Shown: piece by piece, positions 1 to 7,993 of the stretch
How the letters are laid out: each line of letters opens with the position of its first letter
Position numbering within the stretch: the stretch's first letter is position 1
NCBI GenBank assembly: GCA_902612915.1
Contig: CACMFH010000006.1
Span: 19,047-83,046 of the forward strand
Source: an uncultured SAR86 cluster bacterium
GTDB lineage: Bacteria; Pseudomonadota; Gammaproteobacteria; Magnimaribacterales; D2472
Direction of reading: 5' to 3'
DNA: 64,000 bases
Translations under genes and position numbers: made by a program
The notes under the pieces: generated by a model
Told to the model about the DNA's origin: nothing
Seen by the model: the letters and a program-made list of their open reading frames with translations, nothing else
The model's database searches: none

Positions 1-751
1 AGGTTGCCTTTCCCGCAATTAGAACTCTATTGTCTGCGTTTTTGCAGTAAAGCACGCCACCTCTTTTAGATACTTGTTTAGCAACTAATTTTGAAGAGTT
101 AAGTTTTTCTGACCAAAACGGTATTAATGTTGTATGAGCCGATCCAGTAACAGGATCCTCATTGATACCGTATTTTGGACAAAAGTATCTTGAGACAAAA
201 TCATATTTTTTACTTCTAGATGAGACTATTAGTCCTTGACCATCTAGATTAATTAACTTATTAAAATTTGGAGTTAAAGTTCTTAGATCATCCTCACTAT
301 CTATTAAAGCAAAAAGATTGATATCACCGATATAAGTCTCAATTGGTTTTATTCCAATAGATTCCTCTACTTCATCAACTAGGTTAATTTTTTTTATGTT
401 ATCTTTTGGAAAATTTAACTCATATAGGTCATCAGTTTTTCGGACAGAAAGTTTACCACTTGCTGACATAAAATTGATTTCATTTTCATCCTTGTTTATA
501 AAATTAAAATAAACAAATCCTGATGCAAGTGTTGCATGTCCACACAAATCAACTTCTTTTAAAGGTGAAAACCATCTGATGGAATTAATATCATTTGAAA
601 TATTAACAAAAGCAGTCTCGGATAAATTATTTTCTGATGCAATTTTTTGCATTAATTTCTCATCGTCCATGTCAGTGAAAATTACTGCAGCAGGATTGCC
701 AGAAAATACTCTATCTGTAAAAGCATCTACAAAGTAAACATCAAACTTCAT
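1..751 (-). CDS. PhzF family isomerase/epimerase, 3' end outside window
   Basis: Translating the minus strand from the ATG at 749-751 gives an open frame to the window edge, about 250 residues, so the C-terminus is missing. The protein opens with KFDVYFVDAFTDRVFSGNPAAV, typical of PhzF proteins, carries the NLSETAFV segment with the family's catalytic glutamate (near residue 45) and the GHAT motif, and later EDPVTGSAHT, the second half-site of the duplicated diaminopimelate-epimerase-like fold. PhzF acts in phenazine synthesis, but no other phenazine gene is present and most family members are of unknown substrate. I therefore call only the family. It is transcribed away from the alternative oxidase gene. 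Confidence 0.9.
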   Translation of the reverse strand, partial: MKFDVYFVDAFTDRVFSGNPAAVIFTDMDDEKLMQKIASENNLSETAFVNISNDINSIRWFSPLKEVDLCGHATLASGFVYFNFINKDENEINFMSASGKLSVRKTDDLYELNFPKDNIKKINLVDEVEESIGIKPIETYIGDINLFALIDSEDDLRTLTPNFNKLINLDGQGLIVSSRSKKYDFVSRYFCPKYGINEDPVTGSAHTTLIPFWSEKLNSSKLVAKQVSKRGGVLYCKNADNRVLIAGKAT

Positions 752-837
752 GCTATGAGATTATAAGTACTAACCATTAATAAATTATATGTTCATATTT
801 GTCTTTATAGAACATTCATCACATATCTGTGAATAAC

Positions 838-866
838 TTGAATAAGATATAAATTATCTATATAAT
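838..866 (+). promoter_or_regulatory. Candidate sigma-70 promoter of the alternative oxidase gene
   Basis: TTGAAT at 838-843 and a perfect TATAAT at 861-866 are separated by 17 bases, the optimal spacing. Transcription would begin near 873, giving a leader of about 14 bases before the ATG at 887. No strong Shine-Dalgarno sequence is visible in that leader. Confidence 0.6.
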
Positions 867-886
867 ACATTATAAATAATATAAAT

Positions 887-1489
887 ATGCAAATACTAGA
901 TAAATTAAACAGACAAAACATTTCAGATGCCTTTGCTCTTTCAATGACAAAGTTTTTTAGATTTACTGCTGACACCTTTTTTGCAAAACGATATGGTCAT
1001 AGAGCAGTTGTTCTTGAAACTGTCGCAGGTGTACCTGGCATGGTTGCTGGAGTATGGATGCACTTTAAAAGCTTGAGAGCTATGAAAGCTGGCTACGGTG
1101 AACAAATTAGAGAGATGTTAGCAGAAGCTGAAAACGAAAGAATGCATCTGATGTTCTTTATTGAAATTGCGAAACCTAATATTTTTGAAAGACTTCTTGT
1201 AACTTCTGCACAAATTATATTTGGGTTATTTTATTTGTTTATGTACATTTTTTTTACAAGAACTGCTCACAGAATGATAGGTTACTTTGAAGATGAAGCA
1301 GTGAAAAGTTATACAGAATACCTCGAGCTTGTTGAGTCAGGTAAGGTTCCAAATATAGATGCACCTGATCTTGCAATTCAATATTATAAACTTGGGACTA
1401 ATGCCAAACTTTCAGATCTTATAAGATGCGTAAGAGCTGATGAAGAGCACCATAGCGAAACTAATCACAACTACGCCGACAACCTATAG
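887..1489 (+). CDS. aox: Alternative oxidase (ubiquinol:oxygen oxidoreductase)
   Basis: This is a di-iron, cyanide-insensitive ubiquinol oxidase that reduces oxygen to water without pumping protons. The 200-residue protein has all four helix motifs: LETVAGVPGMV (E44), ENERMHLM (E84, H87), YFEDEA (E135/E137) and RADEEHH (E186, H189), so the four Glu and two His iron ligands are present. It lacks the long N-terminal region of plant enzymes, as bacterial forms do. A hydrophobic stretch at about 103-125 fits the monotopic membrane-binding helices. The gene stands alone behind a good promoter and overlaps the convergent SGNH hydrolase gene by 6 bases. Coq7 is the main alternative di-iron family, but the NERMH and LETVA motifs are specific for AOX. 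Confidence 0.96.
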   Translation: MQILDKLNRQNISDAFALSMTKFFRFTADTFFAKRYGHRAVVLETVAGVPGMVAGVWMHFKSLRAMKAGYGEQIREMLAEAENERMHLMFFIEIAKPNIFERLLVTSAQIIFGLFYLFMYIFFTRTAHRMIGYFEDEAVKSYTEYLELVESGKVPNIDAPDLAIQYYKLGTNAKLSDLIRCVRADEEHHSETNHNYADNL

Positions 1490-2263
1490 TTTAATTCCAA
1501 AAAAATCCTCAATAGTTTCATGTGCAATATTTTGCAAGAATGTCCTATCTTCAATACTAATCTTTCCAAAATAATCATATTCAACTAATAATGGTGATTT
1601 TTGAGTTATGCTCGAAAAAACTATGCAAGATGCAAGATATGTCCCAAAAAGATTAGGATGTGTGCCATCGTAATCTTTATGTAAATTAAAATTAGGTTTT
1701 TTCTTGTAGGCATTTTCAAAAGCAATTCCCACAGGCATGACAAGTATTTTATTCTCATTAGCTGCTTTAATATACATATCTTCAATATCAATAATCATTT
1801 GTGGATTTGTTTTTTCATGAGGCTCAACATAAGCGTGTATCATGTATAAAGCAGCTTCAGCCCCAGCATCACGTATTTTTTTTACCATAGATTTCACTTT
1901 AGAAGCAAAAATTTTTCTCTCATCAGGCGTGCCTGCTTCTCCACTTCCACCTTGAAGGATTACAAGTTCAAAAGGATATGCTGCACCAATATTTTTATTA
2001 TTAAGCGGGTAATCAATATTGTGGTCTGGTAATCTAGATCCGCTGATTGTCACTGACTTATAATTAGTAGTATCGATTTCCTTTGAGTATAGTTCCTCTA
2101 ACATTCTTCTAACATGGTTATGAAGACTATCGTTATAGTAAAGATAACTATTTCCAATATATAATAATTTTTCTGGTTTTTTGTTCTCTAAACCTTTGAT
2201 TGTAGGCTCTAAAGACAATAAGATGTTGGAAAATAAAAATATTGATAGTAGAAATAACTTCAT
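1484..2263 (-). CDS. Secreted SGNH/GDSL-fold hydrolase
   Basis: The 259-residue protein begins with a hydrophobic signal peptide (residues 1-17), so it is likely exported. The SGNH blocks are visible: LLYIGNSYLYY carries the nucleophile serine (block I, in the form GNS), LVILQGGSG resembles block III, and DGTHPNLFG near residue 200 supplies the catalytic Asp and His of block V. Such enzymes are esterases, lipases or carbohydrate deacetylases; the substrate cannot be read from the sequence. It is divergent from the monooxygenase gene (51 bases between starts) and its 3' end overlaps the alternative oxidase gene. Confidence 0.85.
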   Translation of the reverse strand: MKLFLLSIFLFSNILLSLEPTIKGLENKKPEKLLYIGNSYLYYNDSLHNHVRRMLEELYSKEIDTTNYKSVTISGSRLPDHNIDYPLNNKNIGAAYPFELVILQGGSGEAGTPDERKIFASKVKSMVKKIRDAGAEAALYMIHAYVEPHEKTNPQMIIDIEDMYIKAANENKILVMPVGIAFENAYKKKPNFNLHKDYDGTHPNLFGTYLASCIVFSSITQKSPLLVEYDYFGKISIEDRTFLQNIAHETIEDFFGIKL

Positions 2264-2314
2264 ACTAAGATTTTAACCTATCATTATAATTTAAGGATAC
2301 TCAATTTTTTAAAC

Positions 2315-3754
2315 ATGTATAAAGATATTATTGTTATTGGAGCAGGTATTTCAGGCATTGCAGCAGGATATAACTTAAAAAAAAGTTGTTCAGATAAATC
2401 CTTTTGTATTCTTGAAGGTAGAGACAGCATAGGTGGGACATGGGATTTGTTTCAGTATCCCGGTATAAGATCTGATTCTGACATGCATACTTTAGGTTTT
2501 AGATTTAAACCATGGCTTCATGATAAATCTATTGCTGATGGACCATCGATTCTTAATTATTTATATGAAACTATTGACGAATATGAATTAAGTAAAAATA
2601 TTTTACTCAATCATAAAGTTAATTCAGCTAATTGGAATTCAAATGATTCAATCTGGGAATTAGAGATACTTGAGAATAATATTGTAAAAAAAATGACATG
2701 TAATTTTCTGTTTCTTTGTGGAGGCTATTACAGTTACACTGAGCCACATATGCCTTACTTCAAGAATCAAGAGAATTTTGAAGGAAAAATAATTCATCCA
2801 CAGTTTTGGAGTAGTGACATTAACTATCTTGATAAAAAAATTGCTGTAATTGGAAGTGGCGCTACAGCAATTACTATTGTTCCAGCTTTATCGGAAAAAG
2901 CTAAACATGTTGTCATGATTCAGCGGTCTCCTAGCTATGTAATTTCAATGCCAAGTGTAGACAGAATAAATAAATTTTTAAGAAAAATATTACCCAAAAA
3001 GCTTACATACTTTTTAGTTAGATGGAAAAATATTATTTGGCAAAGTTATACATTCTTTATAGCAAGAACATTTCCAAATAGAATTAAAAATTCAATTTTA
3101 CAAAGATTAGAAGATGAACTTGGGTCAGACTATGATGTAAAGAAACATTTCACTCCATCATACAAACCATGGGATCAGAGAATGTGCCTTGTTCCAGATA
3201 GTGATCTATTTAAAGCTATTAAAGAGAACAAGGTATCTATTGCCACAGATACGATTAAAGAATTTAAATCAAATGGTATTTTGCTAAATTCAGGAAAAGA
3301 AATTTCTGCAGATATAATTATCACTGCTACAGGTATTAAACTTAATTCATTTAATGATATAAATGTAACTATTGATAAAGAAAAGGTTAATGCCAATGAC
3401 AGATTAACCTATAAAGGGATGATGTTAAGTGGAGTGCCTAATTTTGCTTATACCTTTGGGTATGTTAACGCTTCATGGACACTTAGAGCAGATTTAACAA
3501 GTGAATATGTATGTAGGCTGATAAATTTAATGAGTCAAAAAGGATCAAGAAGTTGTATGCCAACTGCTAACAAAGATGCTCATGGTGACGATAAGCTTAT
3601 TGACTTTACATCTGGATATTTTCAAAGAGGTCTACATATGATGCCAAAGCAAGGCAATAAAGCTCCATGGCAAAATTATCAAAACTACTTAAAAGATATA
3701 TTTGCTGTAAGATTTATGTCAATTAATGATTCAAATTTAAAATTTTATAAATAA
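2315..3754 (+). CDS. Flavin-binding Baeyer-Villiger-type monooxygenase (EtaA/AlmA-like)
   Basis: An FAD- and NADPH-dependent monooxygenase of 479 residues. The N-terminal FAD Rossmann motif GAGISG is at residues 9-14; GGTWDLFQYPGIRSDSDMH is nearly identical to the equivalent segment of EtaA-type enzymes. The BVMO fingerprint FxGxxxHxxxW is present near residues 155-165 (FEGKIIHPQFW), and a second Rossmann motif GSGATA near residue 188 binds NADPH. The family oxidises ketones or thioethers, and AlmA members act on long-chain alkanes; the substrate here is unknown. No signal peptide is seen. The stop codon directly abuts the stop of the convergent HAD gene. Confidence 0.92.
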   Translation: MYKDIIVIGAGISGIAAGYNLKKSCSDKSFCILEGRDSIGGTWDLFQYPGIRSDSDMHTLGFRFKPWLHDKSIADGPSILNYLYETIDEYELSKNILLNHKVNSANWNSNDSIWELEILENNIVKKMTCNFLFLCGGYYSYTEPHMPYFKNQENFEGKIIHPQFWSSDINYLDKKIAVIGSGATAITIVPALSEKAKHVVMIQRSPSYVISMPSVDRINKFLRKILPKKLTYFLVRWKNIIWQSYTFFIARTFPNRIKNSILQRLEDELGSDYDVKKHFTPSYKPWDQRMCLVPDSDLFKAIKENKVSIATDTIKEFKSNGILLNSGKEISADIIITATGIKLNSFNDINVTIDKEKVNANDRLTYKGMMLSGVPNFAYTFGYVNASWTLRADLTSEYVCRLINLMSQKGSRSCMPTANKDAHGDDKLIDFTSGYFQRGLHMMPKQGNKAPWQNYQNYLKDIFAVRFMSINDSNLKFYK

Positions 3755-4411
3755 TTATGTTTTTAAAATTTTCCAATTCATAATTAAGCATTTTTTTTCA
3801 AGAAATAGATCAGGATTTACTGCTATTGGATGCCCTACTTTGCTTAGTAACGGTTCATCATTAATAGAGTCAGAATAAAAGTATGCATCTTTAAAATTAA
3901 AGTTATTTTTATTCATAAAGTGTTTAACTAATTCTAACTTTCCACAACCCAGAGCAAAAGGCTTTCTCACCTTTCCAGTACAAACATAGTTTTTAAATAA
4001 TACTTCGGATGAGATAAAATTTTTGATTGAAAGCTTATTAGCAATATAAGAAACAATGAGACTATTAGTAGCACTTGCCAATAAGATTAAATCTCCTTTT
4101 AGTTTGTGATTATCAATAATGTCTAACATTCGAAAATTAAACTTTGATGATAATATCTGTTCATAAAAATCATCTAATATATTTTCAATCTCAAGCATAT
4201 CCATTCCTATAAATGGTTTTAAAGAAAATTTCGAAAACTCTTCTATATCCAGTGATCCATTTTCATATGAATTAAAATAATCTTCATTTATCTTACGGAG
4301 TTTACTTTCAAGATATTTATTATCAATTAAATAATTTACCATTTCATAATCTGAATCCATTTCTAAAATAGTGTTGTCTAAATCGAATATTGCTATTTTT
4401 TTAATCGTCAT
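3755..4411 (-). CDS. HAD-IB phosphatase, probable histidinol-phosphate phosphatase
   Basis: A 218-residue cytoplasmic hydrolase. Motif I is FDLDNT with the nucleophile D10 and acid D12, followed by EMDSD as in the SerB-like IB subfamily. Motif II lies in LLASATNS, a lysine follows in GKVRKPFALG, and motif IV is SDSINDEPLL. The pattern, including SLKPFIG and the closing AVNPD, closely resembles the HAD-IB proteins to which Pseudomonas PA0335, a reported histidinol-phosphate phosphatase, belongs. It is divergent from the histidine operon with only 42 bases between the starts, and that operon has no other phosphatase, so I infer it supplies the missing HisN step. A phosphoserine-phosphatase-like role is the main alternative. 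Confidence 0.88.
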   Translation of the reverse strand: MTIKKIAIFDLDNTILEMDSDYEMVNYLIDNKYLESKLRKINEDYFNSYENGSLDIEEFSKFSLKPFIGMDMLEIENILDDFYEQILSSKFNFRMLDIIDNHKLKGDLILLASATNSLIVSYIANKLSIKNFISSEVLFKNYVCTGKVRKPFALGCGKLELVKHFMNKNNFNFKDAYFYSDSINDEPLLSKVGHPIAVNPDLFLEKKCLIMNWKILKT

Positions 4412-4418
4412 TATATTA

Positions 4419-4447
4419 TTGTATTACTACACTAAAACAATTATAAT
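4419..4447 (+). promoter_or_regulatory. Candidate promoter of the histidine operon
   Basis: TTGTAT at 4419-4424 and a perfect TATAAT at 4442-4447 are 17 bases apart. Start would fall at about 4454, the ATG of the regulator gene, so the transcript would be leaderless or nearly so. ATTGT and ACAAT arms flank the spacer and could form an operator; this last point is weak. Confidence 0.5.
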
Positions 4448-4453
4448 TTAAAT

Positions 4454-4717
4454 ATGAATTTATTTAAAGTAATAACGAATTTAAAGTCAGAGTCACAAGC
4501 GAATGCCTTTATGATGGATTTATGCACTCCTAAAGAGATAAAAGCTCTGGAAGAGAGATGGGAAGTTGCAAAGCTTCTAGCATCAAAAAAATATACTTAC
4601 AGAGAAATTGCTGAAAAGCTTGGCGCTTCAACGACCACTGTTACTAGGGTAGCTAGATTTCTTTTTAATGAAAATAACAATGGCTATAAAAGTGTTATAA
4701 AAAAATATGAAAGATAG
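4454..4717 (+). CDS. TrpR-fold DNA-binding regulator (YerC/HisR-like), first gene of his operon
   Basis: An 87-residue protein of the TrpR superfamily, YerC/YecD subfamily. Diagnostic segments are DLCTPKEIKALEERWEVAKLL and a helix-turn-helix in YREIAEKLGASTTTVTRVARFL (about residues 50-70), with serine and threonines in the recognition helix and a closing GY. Its 3' end overlaps hisG by 11 bases, so the two are translationally linked. TrpR-family proteins called HisR have been described as histidine regulators in Firmicutes; position here suggests autoregulated control of the his operon, perhaps with histidine as co-repressor. That role is inferred from context. Confidence 0.88.
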   Translation: MNLFKVITNLKSESQANAFMMDLCTPKEIKALEERWEVAKLLASKKYTYREIAEKLGASTTTVTRVARFLFNENNNGYKSVIKKYER

Positions 4718-5573
4718 AATAAAAATAGCAATTCAAAAAAATGGTCGCTTGTCTTCTGAATCTCTATCACTTTTAAAAAAATGTGGAGTTGAGTTCACAG
4801 AATCAAAAAATATGTTATTCATTAAATCTACTAATATGCCCGTTGATCTTTTAATGGTAAGAGATGATGATATTCCTCGACTTGTCAGTCAAAAAATAGC
4901 AGATTTGGGAATTGTTGGTGAAAATGTTGTGATGGAGAAACAACTTTCCGATAAAGAATTAGAAATTAATCAAAAATTAAAACTTGGATTTTCTAAATGC
5001 AGGTTATCTTTTGCAAAACCAAAAGGATTTGAGTTAGATGATCTTAATAATCTCAAGATAGCAACATCCTACCCAGAGATTGTTAAAGACTATTTAGTTA
5101 CTAAAAATATAAATGCTGAAATTATTGAAATTCATGGATCAGTTGAACTAACACCATTCGTTAATATTTCAGATATTATTGTCGATTTAGTTTCAACCGG
5201 GGCTACATTAGAATCTAATAATCTAGTTGAATTTGATAATGTAATGGAATCAGAGGCAATATTAATATCCTCAAGAAACACTTCGAATGAAAAATATCAG
5301 TGGATAGAAAAAATAATTTCTCGAATCAGTTCTGTTATTGAAGCAAAAGATAGCAAATATATAATGTTTAACGCAGATGCAAAAGACGTAGAAGGTCTTA
5401 TTCAAATGCTTCCAGCTGCTGAGTCTCCTACAGTTATTCCGCTTGCAGATAAAGCAAAGGTAGCTATTCACTCAGTTTGCAGAGAAGATATTTTTTGGAA
5501 AACAATTGAATCTCTTAAATCAGCTGGTGCGAGTTCAATATTGGTACTTCCAATTGAAAAGCTAGCAAATTAA
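4707..5573 (+). CDS. hisG: ATP phosphoribosyltransferase, long form
   Basis: First committed step of histidine synthesis: ATP plus PRPP to phosphoribosyl-ATP. At 288 residues it is the long HisG, with a catalytic periplasmic-binding-protein-like domain (about 1-210, including the PRPP-binding segment ISDIIVDLVSTGATLESN) and a C-terminal ACT-like regulatory domain (about 215-288) that binds histidine for feedback inhibition. No HisZ partner is needed for this form. The ATG lies inside the end of the regulator gene, and the stop is directly followed by the ATG of the hisD-hisB fusion. Confidence 0.97.
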   Translation: MKDRIKIAIQKNGRLSSESLSLLKKCGVEFTESKNMLFIKSTNMPVDLLMVRDDDIPRLVSQKIADLGIVGENVVMEKQLSDKELEINQKLKLGFSKCRLSFAKPKGFELDDLNNLKIATSYPEIVKDYLVTKNINAEIIEIHGSVELTPFVNISDIIVDLVSTGATLESNNLVEFDNVMESEAILISSRNTSNEKYQWIEKIISRISSVIEAKDSKYIMFNADAKDVEGLIQMLPAAESPTVIPLADKAKVAIHSVCREDIFWKTIESLKSAGASSILVLPIEKLAN

Positions 5574-7421
5574 ATGAAAATTATTGAATCTAAACCTAAC
5601 ATTAATTGGAGAAACATTAAATCAAATGTTGAAATCCAAAATGTCATCAAGGAATTTGATGAACTATTAAATAATGAGTCGTTTAATGGATTAAAAAAAA
5701 TTAACAGCCGTCTAAATTTAAAAAATTTTCGCAAATTAAAAGTTTCGAAAAAAGAATTTGAAGAGTGTTCAAATTATTTGTCTGATGATGAAAAGTTTTC
5801 ACTATATGAGGCAATTAAAAATATTTCATTTGTTTGTAAATCGCAGTTAAATTCCTCAAGTAAGAGTATTGAGCCTATTAATGGTTTAAGTATATGGGAC
5901 AAATATGTACCTATTTCAAGTGTAGGGCTATATGTGCCTGGGGGGACTGCACCTTTAGTGTCATCATTTTTGATGCAAGTCATACCTGCGCTAACCGCAA
6001 ATTGTCCAGACATAAACGTATGCACTCCTCCATCAAAAAATGGAAAGATCCATCCTGCTATTCTATGGTTAGCAAATCAATTAAATGTAACCAATATATA
6101 TAAAATTGGAGGTGCTCAAGCAATACTTTCCTTAGCAAACGGATACTTAGACCTACCAAAAGTAGATAAGATTTTTGGTCCTGGAAATTCATACGTAGCT
6201 GAGGCAAAAAAATATGTTAGTAGCAAAGTTGCGATTGATCTATACGCTGGGCCCAGCGAAGTGATGGTTGTTACTAATAGTGAAAAAAATACTTCGATTG
6301 CAGCAATAGATGCTTTATCACAATTAGAGCATGGATCAGATTCATGTGCTTTTGTTTTATCAAAATCAAAAAAAATCTTAAATAAAGTGAAGAAAGAGAT
6401 AAAAGTTCTTTCTGAAAAACTATCTAGAGAAAGTCTTATAAATTCTGCTATGGACAATATTATTTTGATCAAATGTAAGTCAGATAACGACGTTATAAAT
6501 ATGGTAAATGATTGTGCTCCAGAACATCTTGTTCTGCTAGATGAGGATTTTCCAAAATATATTAATTCTATTAATAATGCTGGTTCTGTTTTCTGCGGAA
6601 ATATGTCACCAGTTGCATTTGGTGACTATGCATCAGGTTCAAATCATGTTTTACCAACTTCAGGATGGGCTAAAACAAATTCTGGTTTATCTGTAAATGA
6701 TTTCATGAAAAAATTGACATTTCAAAAATCTAATAATGATGCCTTTAATTATCTATCTGACAAGGTAATAAAACTTAGTGAACTTGAAAACCTAGATGCT
6801 CATGGGCTTTCTGTAAAAATGAGAAAAACAAATAGCAATATTACTTTAAGATCCTCTTTTTTAAGAAGAGAAACAAAAGAGACTTCTATTTATGCATCAA
6901 TTGATTTGGATGGTCAAGGTTTATATGAGATTGATACAGGAATTAACTTTTTAGATCATATGCTCGAACAATTTACAAAAAATTCGAATGTAAATTTATA
7001 TTTAAAAGCAACTGGTGATTTAAATATCGATCTTCATCATACCATTGAAGATACTGCAATAGTTCTAGGACAGCTTATTTCAGACAGTCTAGCTGATAGA
7101 GAGTGTATTAATAGATACTCATCACAAACGATTGTCATGGATGAATCTAGTGCAAAAGTAGATATTGATTTATGTACAAGAACTAATCTAAATCTCAAAA
7201 TTCCAAAGCTAAATAATTTTGTAGGAGATTTTCCAACAGAAATGATAAATCACTTCTTCGATACTTTTGTTAAAAATGCAAAATTTACATGTCATATAAA
7301 TGTTACTGGTTCTAATAGTCATCACCTTATAGAAGTATTATTTAAGTGTTTTGGTAAAGCATTTAAAGAGAGTATTGAAATCAATTCAAAAATAGCAACT
7401 TCAACTAAAGGAATACTATGA
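5574..7421 (+). CDS. hisDB: Fused histidinol dehydrogenase / imidazoleglycerol-phosphate dehydratase
   Basis: A single 615-residue frame holds two his enzymes. Residues 1 to about 415 are HisD: GLYVPGGTAPL, IFGPGNSYVAEAK, SQLEHGSDS and FGDYASGSNHVLPT carry the Zn-binding Gln, His and Asp, and LDAHGLSV the last Zn His. Residues about 424-615 are HisB dehydratase: RRETKETSI, FLDHMLEQF, DLHHTIEDTA, NSHHLIEVLF and the C-terminal STKGIL provide the Mn-binding His/Glu sets. Both halves look intact and of normal length; there is no stop or restart between them. HisD usually precedes hisC and hisB; here hisC sits at the operon end. The product would catalyse step 7 and the last two oxidations. It overlaps hisH by 4 bases. 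Confidence 0.96.
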   Translation: MKIIESKPNINWRNIKSNVEIQNVIKEFDELLNNESFNGLKKINSRLNLKNFRKLKVSKKEFEECSNYLSDDEKFSLYEAIKNISFVCKSQLNSSSKSIEPINGLSIWDKYVPISSVGLYVPGGTAPLVSSFLMQVIPALTANCPDINVCTPPSKNGKIHPAILWLANQLNVTNIYKIGGAQAILSLANGYLDLPKVDKIFGPGNSYVAEAKKYVSSKVAIDLYAGPSEVMVVTNSEKNTSIAAIDALSQLEHGSDSCAFVLSKSKKILNKVKKEIKVLSEKLSRESLINSAMDNIILIKCKSDNDVINMVNDCAPEHLVLLDEDFPKYINSINNAGSVFCGNMSPVAFGDYASGSNHVLPTSGWAKTNSGLSVNDFMKKLTFQKSNNDAFNYLSDKVIKLSELENLDAHGLSVKMRKTNSNITLRSSFLRRETKETSIYASIDLDGQGLYEIDTGINFLDHMLEQFTKNSNVNLYLKATGDLNIDLHHTIEDTAIVLGQLISDSLADRECINRYSSQTIVMDESSAKVDIDLCTRTNLNLKIPKLNNFVGDFPTEMINHFFDTFVKNAKFTCHINVTGSNSHHLIEVLFKCFGKAFKESIEINSKIATSTKGIL

Positions 7422-7993
7422 TTTCTATTATCGATTGTGGAGGAGCAAACCTTCAGTCAGTAATTTACGCTATTGATGGATTAAAAGTTAACTATAAAAT
7501 TTGTAAAAACAAAAATGATATAAAAAATTCAAGTGCAATTATCTTACCTGGAGTTGGTGCTGCAAAAAATGTAATGCAGAATTTATGTGATCAAGATCTT
7601 GTAGATGCTATAAGAGACTATTCTAATCCTGTTTTAGGAATTTGTGTGGGGATGCAAATTTTTTATGAGTACTCTGAAGAGGAAAATACAAAATGTTTAG
7701 GAATACTTCCAGGTAAAGTTAAAAAATTTGCTAACTCAGATTTAGTAATTCCTCATATGGGATGGAATAAAGTAACTTTTGAGAATGAAAAATATGCTGA
7801 CTGCAACGGTTATTACTATTTTGCAAATAGTTTCTATGCTGAGATAGATAAAAATACTCTAGCTAAAACGAAATATGGTAAAGAATTTTGCTCATTCGTA
7901 AATAAAGATAACTTTTATGGAGTTCAATTTCATCCTGAAAAATCTTCAACAAATGGTTTAACATTTTTAAAAAATTTCTTTAATAATTTATGA
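7418..7993 (+). CDS. hisH: Imidazole glycerol phosphate synthase, glutaminase subunit
   Basis: A class I glutamine amidotransferase of 191 residues that hands ammonia to HisF. The nucleophile Cys is in LGICVGMQI (near residue 76), and the His-Glu pair is in QFHPEKS near the C-terminus. The oxyanion strand segment LPGVGAA is present. Its ATG overlaps the stop of the hisD-hisB fusion (ATGA), and its own stop overlaps the hisA start in the same way, so translation is tightly coupled. Confidence 0.97.
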   Translation: MISIIDCGGANLQSVIYAIDGLKVNYKICKNKNDIKNSSAIILPGVGAAKNVMQNLCDQDLVDAIRDYSNPVLGICVGMQIFYEYSEEENTKCLGILPGKVKKFANSDLVIPHMGWNKVTFENEKYADCNGYYYFANSFYAEIDKNTLAKTKYGKEFCSFVNKDNFYGVQFHPEKSSTNGLTFLKNFFNNL

